In this document: positions 33,548 to 44,205 of the stretch, one piece after another
Layout: each line of letters starts with the position of its first letter
How positions within the stretch are numbered: position 1 is the first letter of the stretch
Assembly (NCBI GenBank): GCA_019022495.1
Contig: JAFEKR010000029.1
Coordinates: forward strand, 1-64,000
Direction of reading: 5' to 3'
From: Epichloe hybrida
Taxonomy: Eukaryota > Ascomycota > Sordariomycetes > Hypocreales > Clavicipitaceae
DNA length: 64,000 nt
Notes under the pieces: model-generated
The model's input: only the letters and a program-made list of their open reading frames with translations
What the model was told of the DNA's origin: nothing
The model's database searches: none
Program-made: the position numbers and the translations under genes

Positions 33548-33930
33548 AGATCGAATAGCGGCATCGAGTTGGGGAGGGAGGCTGTCCAAAAATTGAAAGC
33601 ATTCAAATTTCTATACAAGGTACATGGTGAAGATGTCGCTGTTTTGGTTATGCATAGCAAGCGAATCATGTACGATGTATATTTTAGTACTCTGTCAGAT
33701 GGAAACGCATCCAGTCTTCTAATCGAATAATAATTACTCGGGCTGAGGGAGCGTTGCGGCCGTCGGCAATGCATCACTCAACCCACCCCGTCATTTGTTT
33801 TCGTCACAGATGCAATTGGCTGGCAGTCTGCTGCGGCCTGGCTGGCTGGCTGGCCTGTGGCTTTCAAAATTTGTTGTCGAAACAAACATGGAACAATTCC
33901 CTGGCTGTGTGTGGCTGCTTGCACTGGCTG

Positions 33931-33970
33931 GCTGTTACCCACTGTTACCCACTGCTACCCACTGCTACCC
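33931..33970 (+). repeat. 4 x 10-bp tandem repeat
   Basis: Four consecutive units of ACTGYTACCC (first unit begins GC instead of AC) immediately upstream of a palindrome. Confidence 0.8.
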
Positions 33971-34000
33971 CTGCCCTAGCAGAATGGAAATTATGGAAGC

Positions 34001-34023
34001 CACGAACCTTGACAAGGTTCGTG
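34001..34023. promoter_or_regulatory. 23-bp perfect palindrome
   Basis: Arms CACGAACCTTG and CAAGGTTCGTG are fully complementary around one central A, 346 bp upstream of the MNR2 ATG. The form suits binding of a symmetric dimer, but no factor is known to me. Confidence 0.5.
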
Positions 34024-34368
34024 CCTTGTGGTTCGCCAGAATCTCTGCAGTGGGCTCCGAATTGGTCGACTGACATCACTGAATCACGGACACTTGCGTG
34101 CACTTGTGCCACTTTCTTAGCGCGCCGAGCCATGTGCGCCCCATCCAAGTCGTTTGGTTCTTTTTTTCGACGAATCCAGCCCGGAAGTCAGTCAATGATC
34201 TTTTCAACCTCTTGTCCACCTGCTTGCTGCTGTCCGACAACGAAACAAGCGTCGTGCAACGATCCTCGCGCCCTGCTGATCTCGGACGGCCAAGGTGACG
34301 CCGACCACTGGCCGGTAGATTGTCACACTTTCCCATTTCTTTTTTGATAGTACCTGTCTTCTTCATAC

Positions 34369-37040
34369 ATGTCCAGTTTCCAGAACGGGTCGCTGAGTGC
34401 CCTCTCCATGTCGGCCATGGGACCCCAGGGCGTCACTTCAGCTCCTGCTGCGTTGACAGACCCGTCATCACAAGACCAGAAGTCGCACACGCAGCCGCGG
34501 AAGAGAAAGGGTCATCGAGGAGGGAAGAAGAAGCGATCGAGGCGCAAGAGTTTCGCTGCTCTCGCCGAAGATAGTCACGATGAAGCCCCCGGCCCGTCGG
34601 GGTCAGGCATGGCGTACCAGCTCCCTGGGGCAAGTCTCAGCGGCACCAGCATTGACAGCGAAGCATTGCTGGACCATCGGTAAGCTTTTCCCAGTACCAT
34701 TCTTCATGGCGTAGGACTGGCATGAAAATCCCAACTTTTCCATTTTTCTAAACCTCATGTCTAGGGAACAAAAACCCATGCGTATTAGACGCCCTTCTAC
34801 CATAGCACTGTCGAGTCCCTTCCACAATCCATACCCCACGACACCAGGAGGTAGCCGCCTGCGAGCAGTGCAGACCCCGAACAGTGCTGGTAGCCACGAT
34901 AATCGAAATCCCTGGGACGAGACCGTACCGCTTTTGTCGGGATCGGCCAGAAGAAACTCGGCGACCGGGCCGTCGAGCTACGGTGCCAGCGACACCAAAG
35001 TCGGCCGAAATCGAAGTCGAAGGTCCAGCAAGTCATCGAAGCGTCTGGCAACCTCTCAAGGCGCGTATGATGTGAATCATCCGCCGTCTGTCCCTGGTTC
35101 CCCAAATTATGGCCCTCTGGATGGGCCCGATATGACCTTTGGCGATGTCATGATTTGTGATGACATGTCACTGCGCAATGTCAGCCCCCGGCGCTCGATG
35201 GATCGAGGGGACGCCTTGTCCGAGACCGAGGGCAGCAGAGGCCACGATCATAGGCAGGAGCAAACACGGAGGCCAACGGCTGCAACGTCGGAGGATGTCT
35301 GCTTTCCCGTGCCTGGCATGTCCGAGCTCGGTGATGATGATACGCGGATACATGACCCGCAGTCTTACCAACCACGTACTCGTCGACGACGGAGTCAATG
35401 GCCTGACTTGTCAGTGCTGGAAGAATGGAGGTCGTATGAGAAGGAGGACCGCAGCCAGGAGCGGCGGGTCAAGAGAATCACGGAGCCACAATTGATCAAT
35501 GGTCGTCTTCGACCCGTGCGAAAGGGCTGGTTCCAAACAGACGAAGAGGCTCCCTATCGGTTCACTTATTTCAACGAGGAGTTTCAAAGCACCATCCACA
35601 GCCAGACCATTTCCGAACTCGTCCAACCTGGAAGCGATTTCCAAGAGCTCTTCATTCCTGATCCGCGCATCTTGTCTGATGATGAGAGCAGCGACGAGGA
35701 CGAGGATACAGTCTCGCTCGCGACGAAGCGGCAGCGATCCTTGACTAGACTGGATACCAGCTCCAAACTCTCCACACGACAGCCATCTATTGCTGACTCG
35801 CGACAAGGTGACACAATCCTACCGCCCAAGGACCCTGCGAGTCTGTCCAGGCGTGTCAGTCCCAGTGGTTTCAAGTCGCCGGAGGGCAGCGTTCATCCAG
35901 CCGCGCCTACGGAGCCCGCCGAGAAACCAGTCCGGTATGGAGACCGCCCTGTCTGGTGGCTCGACATTTTCTCCCCAACCGAAGCAGAGATGAAGGTGAT
36001 TGCCAAGGCCTTTGGCATCCACCCCCTGACAGCCGAAGACATTATGCTACAAGAAGCACGCGAAAAAGTCGAACTATTCCGCCATTACTACTTTGTCAAT
36101 TACCGCACCTTTGACCAGGACATCAATAGTGAAAACTACTTGGAGCCCGTCAACATGTACGTGGTAGTTTTCCGGGAAGGGGTTCTCAGCTTCCACTTCT
36201 CCATGACACCCCATCCTGCCAACGTGCGCAGACGCATCCGCCAGTTGAGAGACTATATCATATTGTCATCCGATTGGATATCATACGCCATCATCGATGA
36301 CATCACCGACGTCTTCCAACCACTTATCCAAAATATCGAAGACGAAGTCGACGAGATCGATGACGCAATTTTACGAATGCACACGCCCGAAAAGGATGAG
36401 AAGACGGCTCATCTCCGTGACGACAGCTCGTCGTTCTTTGACTCGGGCGACATGCTCCGAAGAGTAGGCGACTGTCGAAAGCGCGTCATGAGCCTGTACC
36501 GTCTTCTCGGCAATAAGGCCGATGTCATCAAGGGATTTGCTAAGCGATGCAACGAGCGGTGGGAGGTGGCGCCCCGATCAGAAATCGGTCTCTATCTCGG
36601 CGATATCCAAGATCACATAGTGACCATGACATCTAACCTTGGTCACTACGAAAAGTGAGTCACGTTCCCCCCCCCCCTTTGTTGCCCCCTTTCCCTCGTG
36701 AGACTTGCCATAAGATCGTACACGCATACTGACATCCCAACCCTCGTTTTTCCAACTGCTCAGGATCCTAGCACGCTCCCACGGCAACTACTTAGCCCAG
36801 ATCAACATCCGCATGAACGAACGACAGGAGCAAACAGCCGATGTTCTCGGCAAGCTCACCGTCCTGGGCACCATTGTCCTACCCATGAATATCATCACCG
36901 GTTTATGGGGCATGAACGTCTGGGTGCCCGGTCAAGAGTACGAAGGGGATCTGACGTGGTTCGCATGGATCACGGCAGGCTTGTTATGCTTCGGCCTAGC
37001 CTGTTTTATGATTGCGAAGAGAGTATACAATATTGTCTAA
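34369..37040 (+). CDS. MNR2: CorA-type magnesium transporter, Mnr2/Alr family
   Basis: Mg2+ channel; Mnr2-type members act at the vacuolar membrane, Alr types at the plasma membrane. Exons 34369-34679, 34765-36654 and 36764-37040, 825 aa. A long Ser/Arg-rich cytosolic N-terminus (residues about 1-390) is followed by the CorA funnel domain starting RPVWWLDIFSPTEAEMKVIA, with LTAEDIMLQEAREKVELF. Two C-terminal TM helices follow, with the diagnostic GMN motif at the end of TM1 (codons 36909-36917, GLWGMNVW). The long N-terminus favours Mnr2 over bacterial-like forms; the choice between vacuole and plasma membrane is an inference. Confidence 0.9.
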
Positions 37041-37762
37041 ACCAGAAAAGGGGAGGATAAGCCATCTACACAAGCTTGGACACCAAAACGGATATACATA
37101 AAAATGGTCAATGTACCGCGTACCACTACACGAATCGGAGGATAAAGTGTAGCACAGAGGGAGAAAAAAGAAGCAGCATCGTTCTGCACACTATCTTGGC
37201 TATAAGACCGAAGTATAAAGAGAAGGATGGGGTCCCGTGTTTTGGTGTGGGTTTTACTCGGGTCGCACTGCACCAGGGTTTTGGTGGTACTTAGTATGCC
37301 ACTGAATGTTCAGTTAGCGAGAAGGGAGTTATGCGACAGGACTTTCTATCTTGAGAAGACACGGCATTATTTTAGACTTTGCGGAGTTTTGATTTTGAAA
37401 TCATGTGGAATTTCGAATTGTGCTGTTTCGCGGCAAGTTGCGGCAAGCTCAACTGCAAATTAGGAGTCACCTGCAAATCTACTCCTAATTTGCGAGCCCA
37501 TGGTTATCATGAACTCATAGACATACCAACAAGCATATATATTTACATTATAATCGTTCGTCTTTTCTTTTTTTCGGGGGGGTAGGGGGGGGGGGGCACC
37601 CATGAAACCTGACTCTTACCAGATATAACCTCGTCTATTGTAGCAACAAAGTGGAATCCTTGCCTGGAGACCACGTCATTTCCTTGTATTCCCCACTCAG
37701 CCAGACTTCGGTCTCGTACACCATAACCCAGGACGGTGTCTGATCCTCCTTTCGGCATGATT
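37041..37762. other. Intergenic between convergent MNR2 and RNA15
   Basis: About 720 bp. Contains a strong hairpin (37455-37493) and a G-rich run near 37576-37596. Short frames only. Confidence 0.5.
37455..37493. repeat. Perfect 13-bp inverted repeat (hairpin)
   Basis: Arms GCAAATTAGGAGT (37455-37467) and ACTCCTAATTTGC (37481-37493) flank a 13-nt loop in the convergent gap between MNR2 and RNA15. It could form a hairpin in either 3' UTR. Confidence 0.7.
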
Positions 37763-38925
37763 TCATCTTCGCTGAGAAGCAAACGTCGCCCTTAAAGCCA
37801 GGATTTGCTGCTTATCAGCCTCGGGTAGCATGTCAATCTGAGCTTGAGACAAGTCCATGACCGCTCTCATGAGAGCATCTGTATCCTGTGGTGCCGCAGC
37901 CGCCGGTGGTGCCGTCGGCGCTCCATATGCAGGTTGAGCTGCTGCCGGAGGTGCATATGACATACCGGCAACAGGCGGTGTGTTGATGGCTGCCGGATAT
38001 CCTGACGCGACTGATGATGCGGCGAAACCTGATGTGGGTTGAGGCACTGGCGGAGGAGCGTTGGGGTCGACGACGGATTGGATAGCTTCCGGGGAGACAA
38101 GTCCCATGAGAAGCATTGCTTGAAACACAGCGTATGACAGCTGCGGCGCCTGTTGTAGGAGTTCTGTGGCTCGTTGGGGCTCGGCCGAAGCCAGTGTCTT
38201 CATTTGGGTGAGGATGTCGAGTAGCTGAGATGGTGGTAAGGTGTTTAGGGTTCTTGAAATGGCGTCGGTACAGGTCAGGCCCGGAGGCATTTCCTTGCCC
38301 GCTGGCAGGGGGGGTAGCGAGCTTGGTTGGACGCCGTATGTGTTGGTAGCCGTACCATTGGTGGGAATCGATGTCATCTAGAGGTGGACTGCCGTGTGAG
38401 CTTTTGGCCGTTCCAGGTGACGGCTATGCTTAGGCTCACGACTAGTAGGCTGATGCCCCTTACCTGGTTGTCATCATCACCGCTCTTTTGTTCATTAGAA
38501 AAATCGACGCGGAGCTTGCGACCCATTACTTCGAAGTCGTTCAGGTTTCGTACTGCAGATGAGGCGCTATCTTTTGAAGGAGAGACAATGCCAGTCAGCA
38601 AATGGGCACCGTCCGTAGGGTCGATGTCTCGTTGTTTTGTTTTGGGAAGCAACTGATGGTGAGAGTTACGAACCAGTGTCAGGGTAGTCTGCGAAACCAA
38701 AGCCCTTGGGACGACCGGTTTCTGAATCGTACACTAGTCGGAATCGCTCGACTTTGCCGGCACGGCCGAAGATTTCTGTTATCTGTTCCTCGGAAAGGCC
38801 TGCAGCCTCGAGTAAGCAAAACGCCTGGCAGCACGACGAGAGAGACGGGCGCGATGCAGGATATACACCATACCGTAAGGAATATTTCCCACGAATACAA
38901 CACGAGAGGGCGGCCTTGTCGACAT
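37763..38925 (-). CDS. RNA15: Cleavage stimulation factor CstF-64 / Rna15
   Basis: RNA-binding subunit of the CF IA/CstF complex that recognises GU-rich sites in mRNA 3'-end processing; nuclear. Exons 38925-38874, 38799-38674, 38570-38464 and 38377-37763, 299 aa. The N-terminal RRM (residues about 8-88) has RNP2 VVFVGNIPYG and RNP1 KGFGFADY, with SGDDDNQ after it. The last exon holds the hinge (LNTLPPSQLLDILTQMK, AQLSYAVFQAMLLMGLVS-like) and a Pro/Ala-rich linker, ending in the three-helix C-terminal domain (LSQAQIDMLPEADKQQILAL). Three introns interrupt the RRM region. Divergent from ERV46. Confidence 0.93.
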
Positions 38926-39648
38926 ATCGGGGAAAGGCCCGCGGCTGTTGCGTCGGAAGAGAGAAAAATGAACCGGCTAGGCGAAACGAGTCGAGCACTT
39001 GGTTGGCCCCGGGTGTCTCGAGCAGGCGCGCGTCGCGAATGCGCTGCTGGTCCTTTTTCTTCAAATCCAGAAGCTTTCTTTTGGTATGATGCAAGAAAAT
39101 GGTGAATGGGCCGTCACGTCACCTTCCGTCGCAGCTCACTGGGAGGACCAGCATTTGACAAGGCCAACAAGCAGTATTGCGCCTTTCCGGCGATTTGCCG
39201 ATCATTTTGCGCTGTGGAACGAACGCGTGCTGCTCCGGGGGACCTGATCGGCGCTTGGCTCCTGTTAGCGTCTGTTATTCTGTTATTAGCCTCGCCCCGA
39301 TCTGGCCAAGTACTTGCGACTGTGGCCTCAACGCCGCCATCATGTAAGATAACATTCTCGACTTCGCGAATCTCGCAAACGTGCGACAACCCAATTGTGC
39401 GCTGCATTGAGCCAACATCTCGTGCCCCTCCGTTCCGGCTTCTACGGTGCAATTGGCTGCGACCAACCCCCCGACTTTCTTTTTCAAATATCCCTCGAGC
39501 TTTTGATTTCCCACAGCAAAGTGCAAAAGTGCAGTCTCGTCGCCGCAGGCCAGGTGTCCGCTCAACAGTTCCTCCGTGGGGAGCTTGCTACCGTCAATTC
39601 CGCCACCTCGACTTTGAACCCGAATCGAATCTCAGCACGATAATCACA
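38926..39648. promoter_or_regulatory. Divergent promoter region RNA15 / ERV46
   Basis: About 720 bp. The ERV46 frame is open upstream to 39106, but the translated extension has no ERV46 similarity, so it is treated as non-coding leader. No further structure seen. Confidence 0.5.
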
Positions 39649-41072
39649 ATGCCGGTCAAGTCGAGATTCACGAAGCTAGATGCATTCACAAAAACAGTGG
39701 ATGAGGCACGCATCCGCACCACCAGCGGTGGTATTGTGACCATTGTGTCACTGCTCATTGTGCTGCTCCTGTCATGGGGAGAATGGGTCGATTACCGTCG
39801 TGTCGTGATACATCCCGAACTGGTTGTAGACAAGAGCAGAGGTATGGGAAATTCTGCGGCACCCGAATTCATTTCCTAGCAGACGACTGACCGAACCCCC
39901 CCAAACAGGAGAGCGCATGGAAATCCATCTCAACATAACATTCCCCAAGATGCCCTGTGAGCTGCTCACGCTCGATGTCATGGATGTTTCTGGAGAGCAA
40001 CAACATGGAGTTGCACATGGGGTCAATAAAGTCCGCCTCCAGCCCGAGGCTCAAGGCGGCGGTGTTATTGATGTCAAATCACTGAACCTGCACGACGAGA
40101 CTGCCGAGCACCTTGACCCCTCCTATTGTGGTGAATGCTACGGCGCCACGGCCCCTCCTCAGGCCAAGAAGGCTGGATGCTGCAATACCTGTGATGAAGT
40201 TCGAGAAGCCTATGCCTCGCACGGCTGGGCGTTTGGCAGAGGCGAGAACGTCGAACAGTGCACACGCGAGCATTACGCCGAGAGACTGGACCAACAGCGC
40301 GAGGAAGGTTGCCGGATTGAAGGTGGATTGCAGGTGAACAAGGTCGTCGGAAACTTCCACCTCGCCCCTGGCCGCAGTTTCAGCAACGGCAACATGCATG
40401 TCCACGACCTCGCCAACTACTGGGAGACCACCAATGGCAAACAGCACGACTTTACCCACACCATTCACCAGCTGCGCTTCGGTCCTCAGCTGCCTGCTGC
40501 GCTGTTCCAGAGCATGGGCAAGAACATCATGCCCTGGACCAACCAGAATCAGAATCCACTCGACGGTTCCAGGCAGGTCACGACGGATCCAGGTTACAAC
40601 TACATGTACTTTGTCAAGATTGTGCCCACTTCGTATCTGCCTCTGGGCTGGGAGAAGAAGTCGAAGAATGCCGCCGGTTTCGTAGATACAAATGGCGATG
40701 GCAGCATCGAGACACACCAGTACTCCGTCACCAGCCACAGAAGAAGTCTTCAGGGTGGAAACGATGCCGCCGAAGGTCACGCGGAGCGTCAGCATTCACA
40801 GGGCGGCATTCCCGGCGTTTTCTTCTCATACGTAAGTCACGAACACGTGCTAGCCACACATGATTGCATGGCCAACTTTAGCTAACAATGTTGGGCAGGA
40901 CATTTCTCCCATGAAGGTCATCAATCGCCAGGAGCCAGCCAAGACCTTCACTGGCTTCCTGGCGGGGCTTTGTGCCATCGTCGGCGGCACTCTCACAGTT
41001 GCTGCTGCTGTTGACCGTGGCTTGTTTGAGGGCGCCTCGAGGCTCAAGAAGATGCGGTCAAAGGACCTGTGA
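39649..41072 (+). CDS. ERV46: ER-Golgi COPII vesicle protein Erv46
   Basis: Membrane component of COPII vesicles; with Erv41 it retrieves ER proteins lacking a KDEL signal. Exons 39649-39841, 39909-40831 and 40899-41072, 429 aa. Short cytosolic N-terminus (SRFTKLDAFTKTVDEAR), TM1 at about residues 28-46, a large luminal domain with the Cys-rich CGECYG and CCNTCDEV motifs, LAPGRSFSNGNMHVHDL, and TM2 near residues 385-410 (TGFLAGLCAIVGGTLTVAAA). A short basic tail suits a sorting signal. All intron phases agree. Confidence 0.94.
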
Positions 41073-41741
41073 ACAAAGGGGGGTTGGGTTCACGTGTGTG
41101 GCACACGGACATTTTGCTAAAGCATAGAATATGGCGTTTTTGTATCGTTTTCCCTTCTTCTTTTTTTTTTTTTGGATTGTTCTGGAATGTCGGTTTGGGA
41201 CGTGCTGCAAAAGATGTGCTTATATCAAGATGTTTAGAGAGTGCCGCAGACGGGTGAAGTAGTAGAGCGTATAGAATTGGTCAAATCTGAGAGAATAGCT
41301 ACGAGTAGAGATGTGCTTGTTCAGTATACAGCGACATATGCTACTGCCCAGGGAGGTATCAATTCTGCCTGGTGTTCCGTGGAGATGTGCCCGATCCAAT
41401 TGCGCCATTGCAAAAGAATACGCATTGCACAAGTCCCTAAGACTTGTGTGATTGACACCTATATTGCTAGGCCTAGGCAAAGCCTAGATCATGACAGAAA
41501 GCGCGCTGTATAGTACAGGCCTGCTCAAGGGCTAGTACTGACCTGGAAACGAAGTAACGGGGTTTTTTTCTTCTCCTATACTAAAGGGTTTTCCCTATTA
41601 ACAAACCAGCAGGAGTACTACGAATAGCCTATTTGGAGCCAGCTGGTGTATACCTAATAATAACAATAATGGTATGATGTCAATTTTCAAGCCAGCACCG
41701 TGTTTTACAATGTATACGAGCCGAAAAGATTCAACGAGTGT
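41073..41741. other. Intergenic with inverted repeat copy A
   Basis: About 670 bp between ERV46 and the end of APA2. Besides the tRNA-like repeat at 41391-41492, the part 41500-41690 is AT-rich with homopolymers and looks like decayed sequence, but nothing can be named. Confidence 0.5.
41391..41492 (-). repeat. tRNA-like inverted repeat, copy A
   Basis: Read on the minus strand it starts TGATCTAGGCTTTGCCTAG, passes AGCAATATAGGTGTC, and ends with an RNA polymerase III A-box-like TGGCGCAATTGG (41396-41407), as in tRNA-Arg D arms. Similar to copy B (42952-43061) in opposite orientation. No B box is seen, so not an intact tRNA gene. Confidence 0.65.
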
Positions 41742-42712
41742 CTACTTGGGCACACCCAGCTTCCTTAAAGATTCAGTGAGCCCCTGGCGGACCCAGTTGT
41801 CAACCTCTGGCTTCGTGGCGACAACAATGACACCAAGCATACCGAGAGCATTCACACCGGCTTCTTCATTTACGGCGGCTTGACGTCTCGGGATGACAAG
41901 CATCCACCGCCTAGTCAGGATGAGGTTGTGAGGGCACGCCGCGTCCCGTGGAGCTGTGTCGGCATGGTCAGCCAGGCCGTGACCAACAGCCGTAGCCTGT
42001 GCGAGGAGTTCTGTGTATATCCTCACGAGACCCGCTGGGCTGCCATCATCAGCAGTCAGGCGTTTGTAGAACCAGTGAAGGGGACGGCGGCCGGCTGCGC
42101 CTCGTCCTCGTCCTCGTCTGCATCCAAGAAGTCGGCGAAGCTGTGGTCTGGCTTGGGAAGAAGCTGCATGTGCTTGTGCAAGCGGCTGCAGCCCCCGTCC
42201 CTGCCGCAGTTGTAGAAGGCGGCATAGTCTGAGCTCATGGAGGTGAGGACGGCCCAGGCGGCCTCCAGGTCGCTTTTTTCCAGGGGCTCATGCTGTCTGC
42301 GGTGTCCGTCGCAGGTCAGGAGCACGAGATGCGGTCTGGCGTAGCAAAACTTGTTGGCGATGAGTACGTGAGTGGAGTTGACTTGGCCAATCTCGTAGCC
42401 CTTGGTAGAGATGTCGCTTCCTGTTCGTCTCTCGCCATCAACTTCTAATCTCTCATCATCCCGCGTTGAATGCGATGGGAGCGTGGGCTTGTCCACAAGA
42501 GCTGAGGTAAGAACGAAACGAAACTAGACGTGGTGGCGTTCACTCTTAGCACGGACTATTGGCTTCACGTGCTGCGTCAGTGGTACAGGTTAGGTGGTGC
42601 TCACGGTGAGACCGCCCGCCGTGTGGCGGATGGTTTCTTGGTTCTCGTCGTACCGCACTGCACCAGAGCGGACTAGGTCGTCGAAGCGGGAGAGGATGGA
42701 ACTTTCGTCCAT
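41742..42712 (-). CDS. APA2: Ap4A phosphorylase / ATP adenylyltransferase (with a frameshift)
   Basis: Breaks diadenosine tetraphosphate into ADP and ATP using phosphate (Apa1/Apa2 family, HIT-like). Exons 42712-42605 and 42523-41742. N-terminus starts MDESSILSRFDDLVRSGAVR. Exon 2 has KPTLPSHS, the ANKFCYARPHLVLLT block, and the catalytic FYNCGRDGGCSRLHKHMQ with HxHxQ. Near 42078 the frame breaks: upstream reads VPF then goes to a stop, while the conserved continuation (HWFYKRLTADDGSPAG) is in the next frame. One added C (TTC-CAC) gives exactly 297 codons. The rest, down to the usual DNWVRQGLTESLRKLGV end, is intact. The gene sits between two inverted repeats. Sequencing error and real inactivation cannot be separated here. 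Confidence 0.85.
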
Positions 42713-44205
42713 TGTTCGATGTGCACTTTCTGGTAACATGGCTACGGGATGGGCGTCCGGGAACAGGTTGCTCTCTCCTGATGAGTCTCCTCTGGGAATG
42801 AATCAGGAATGAATGAATCAAGCGAGCGCCAACAATGCGCCAGTGGGCGCACCCAGTCAGGGCTTCCACAGGGGGGTTAGGGGGTTACAGTACATCTCGG
42901 CTCTAACAAAGTCCGTCTCGCATCCGGGAGGAGCCTTTGACTGGATTTGGGATGATCTAGGCTTTGCCTAGACCTAGCAATATAGGTGTCGATTGCTCAA
43001 GTAAATGATGACTTGTACAATGCGTACTCCTTTGTTGCCTCTATGGCTCAATTGGATTGGAGTTAAACCCGTATGGTAGCGCAGGCACCCGCGCTTAGCC
43101 CTGAGGGCTAGACTATGACTAAATAACTAAATTCGCTTGTAGCACTAATAATACACTGTGGTATATGCTTAGCATAGGCAGCGATTTTCCACCGCCTACC
43201 AAAGGGGGAAAAGTGGGGCGGCAGTGCGGGGCCACTGCGAAGAAGAGGCTTCACCCTAGATACGAGACGAACTTTGTTGGAGCCGTGATAAACTGTGTGC
43301 CCAGGGGTTTGCAATGTGGCGTGCATTGAATAGTCAGTGGTGCAAGGCCCAGGGCCAGTGCATGCACCCTGACATCAGTTGACATCAAGTTGACTAGCAC
43401 TGCAATCTCTCTCCCCCTCTCTCTCTCCCTCTCCGCCTCTCCCCTTCTCCCCTTCTGGAAGCAAGAATCCGAGTCGATCGGTCCCAAACCTCCATCGTTT
43501 GGGATCAAGGCCCTCTAGTACAACGTCGACATTCATCCCCGCGACTTTTCTTTATCGTCTCCTCGCTCCCACCAATACTGCACTCATTTGTCCTACCTTT
43601 CTTTGTTGGTTGAACCACTTTGACCACTGCGCATCAGGGACATCCATCGCCCTTCGATCCATTCACTTCACCCTTCGCCGGCACCTCTGACCTAGTCGTC
43701 ACTGAGAATCATACCGAGCACAGTCGTTTTTTTTTTCTGGGCCGGGAACGAACTTGTTATCTCTCTCGCTTCGAGTCTGCGACCGACCACCTGCACAATC
43801 ATATCCCAGTTCAACGTCTGCCTCCTGTTTTGGGCTCCAGTCAGTCTACAACAACCTGACGAAACAACGACTACTTGATTCCCGCACCAACGATCGATTA
43901 CGAAGCTGCAGTTTCCGAACCCCATTCTTTCCCTGGCCCCTTAGCTGCCAGGTCGCAATTAATAGTCGCTGCTGCCAGTTTAGTTCGAAAGACACGCAAC
44001 CGCCCCATGGTCGTAAAACACTTGAGCTAGCGACTGAGACACCTTGTCGAGCCAACCAAGCAGAATTCCAGCTCCCTTTGAGACTCTCGATTTCCATAGT
44101 TGCCACTGTCGGATTTCTTTCTAGAACTGCTGCGAAATCACCGACTTCTCGGAACATCTGTATGCGATTCAGCGGCGTCTTGTGACGGTGCTTGACAAAG
44201 CGATC
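42713..44205. other. Divergent region APA2 / NIF1 with repeat relics
   Basis: About 1.5 kb. Contains repeat copy B (42952-43061), GC-rich mixed sequence at 43080-43300, and a strong pyrimidine tract (CTCTCC repeats) at 43407-43457 that begins the long leader of the NIF1-like gene. No gene recognised. Confidence 0.5.
42952..43061 (+). repeat. tRNA-like inverted repeat, copy B
   Basis: Begins ATGATCTAGGCTTTGCCTAG and ends with the A-box-like TGGCTCAATTGG (43044-43055). About 80 percent similar by eye to copy A, in opposite orientation; the two enclose the whole APA2 gene. Confidence 0.65.

Larger units (their letters stand above)
33548..34368. promoter_or_regulatory. MNR2 upstream region with repeats and a palindrome
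   Basis: About 820 bp. Holds CTGG repeats near 33835-33856, a 4x10-bp tandem repeat at 33931-33970 and a 23-bp perfect palindrome at 34001-34023. No gene recognised. Confidence 0.55.

Noticed and set aside
39106..39648. N-terminal extension of ERV46
   Set aside because: The frame is open but encodes no family-like sequence; the conserved start MPVKSRFTKLDAF is at 39649.
43044..43115. Functional tRNA gene at repeat copy B
   Set aside because: Only an A-box-like D arm is present; no B box or acceptor stem pairing found.
43168..43215. Solo TIR of the same MULE family
   Set aside because: Shares only a short GCAGCGATTTT word with the MULE end; the remaining bases do not align.
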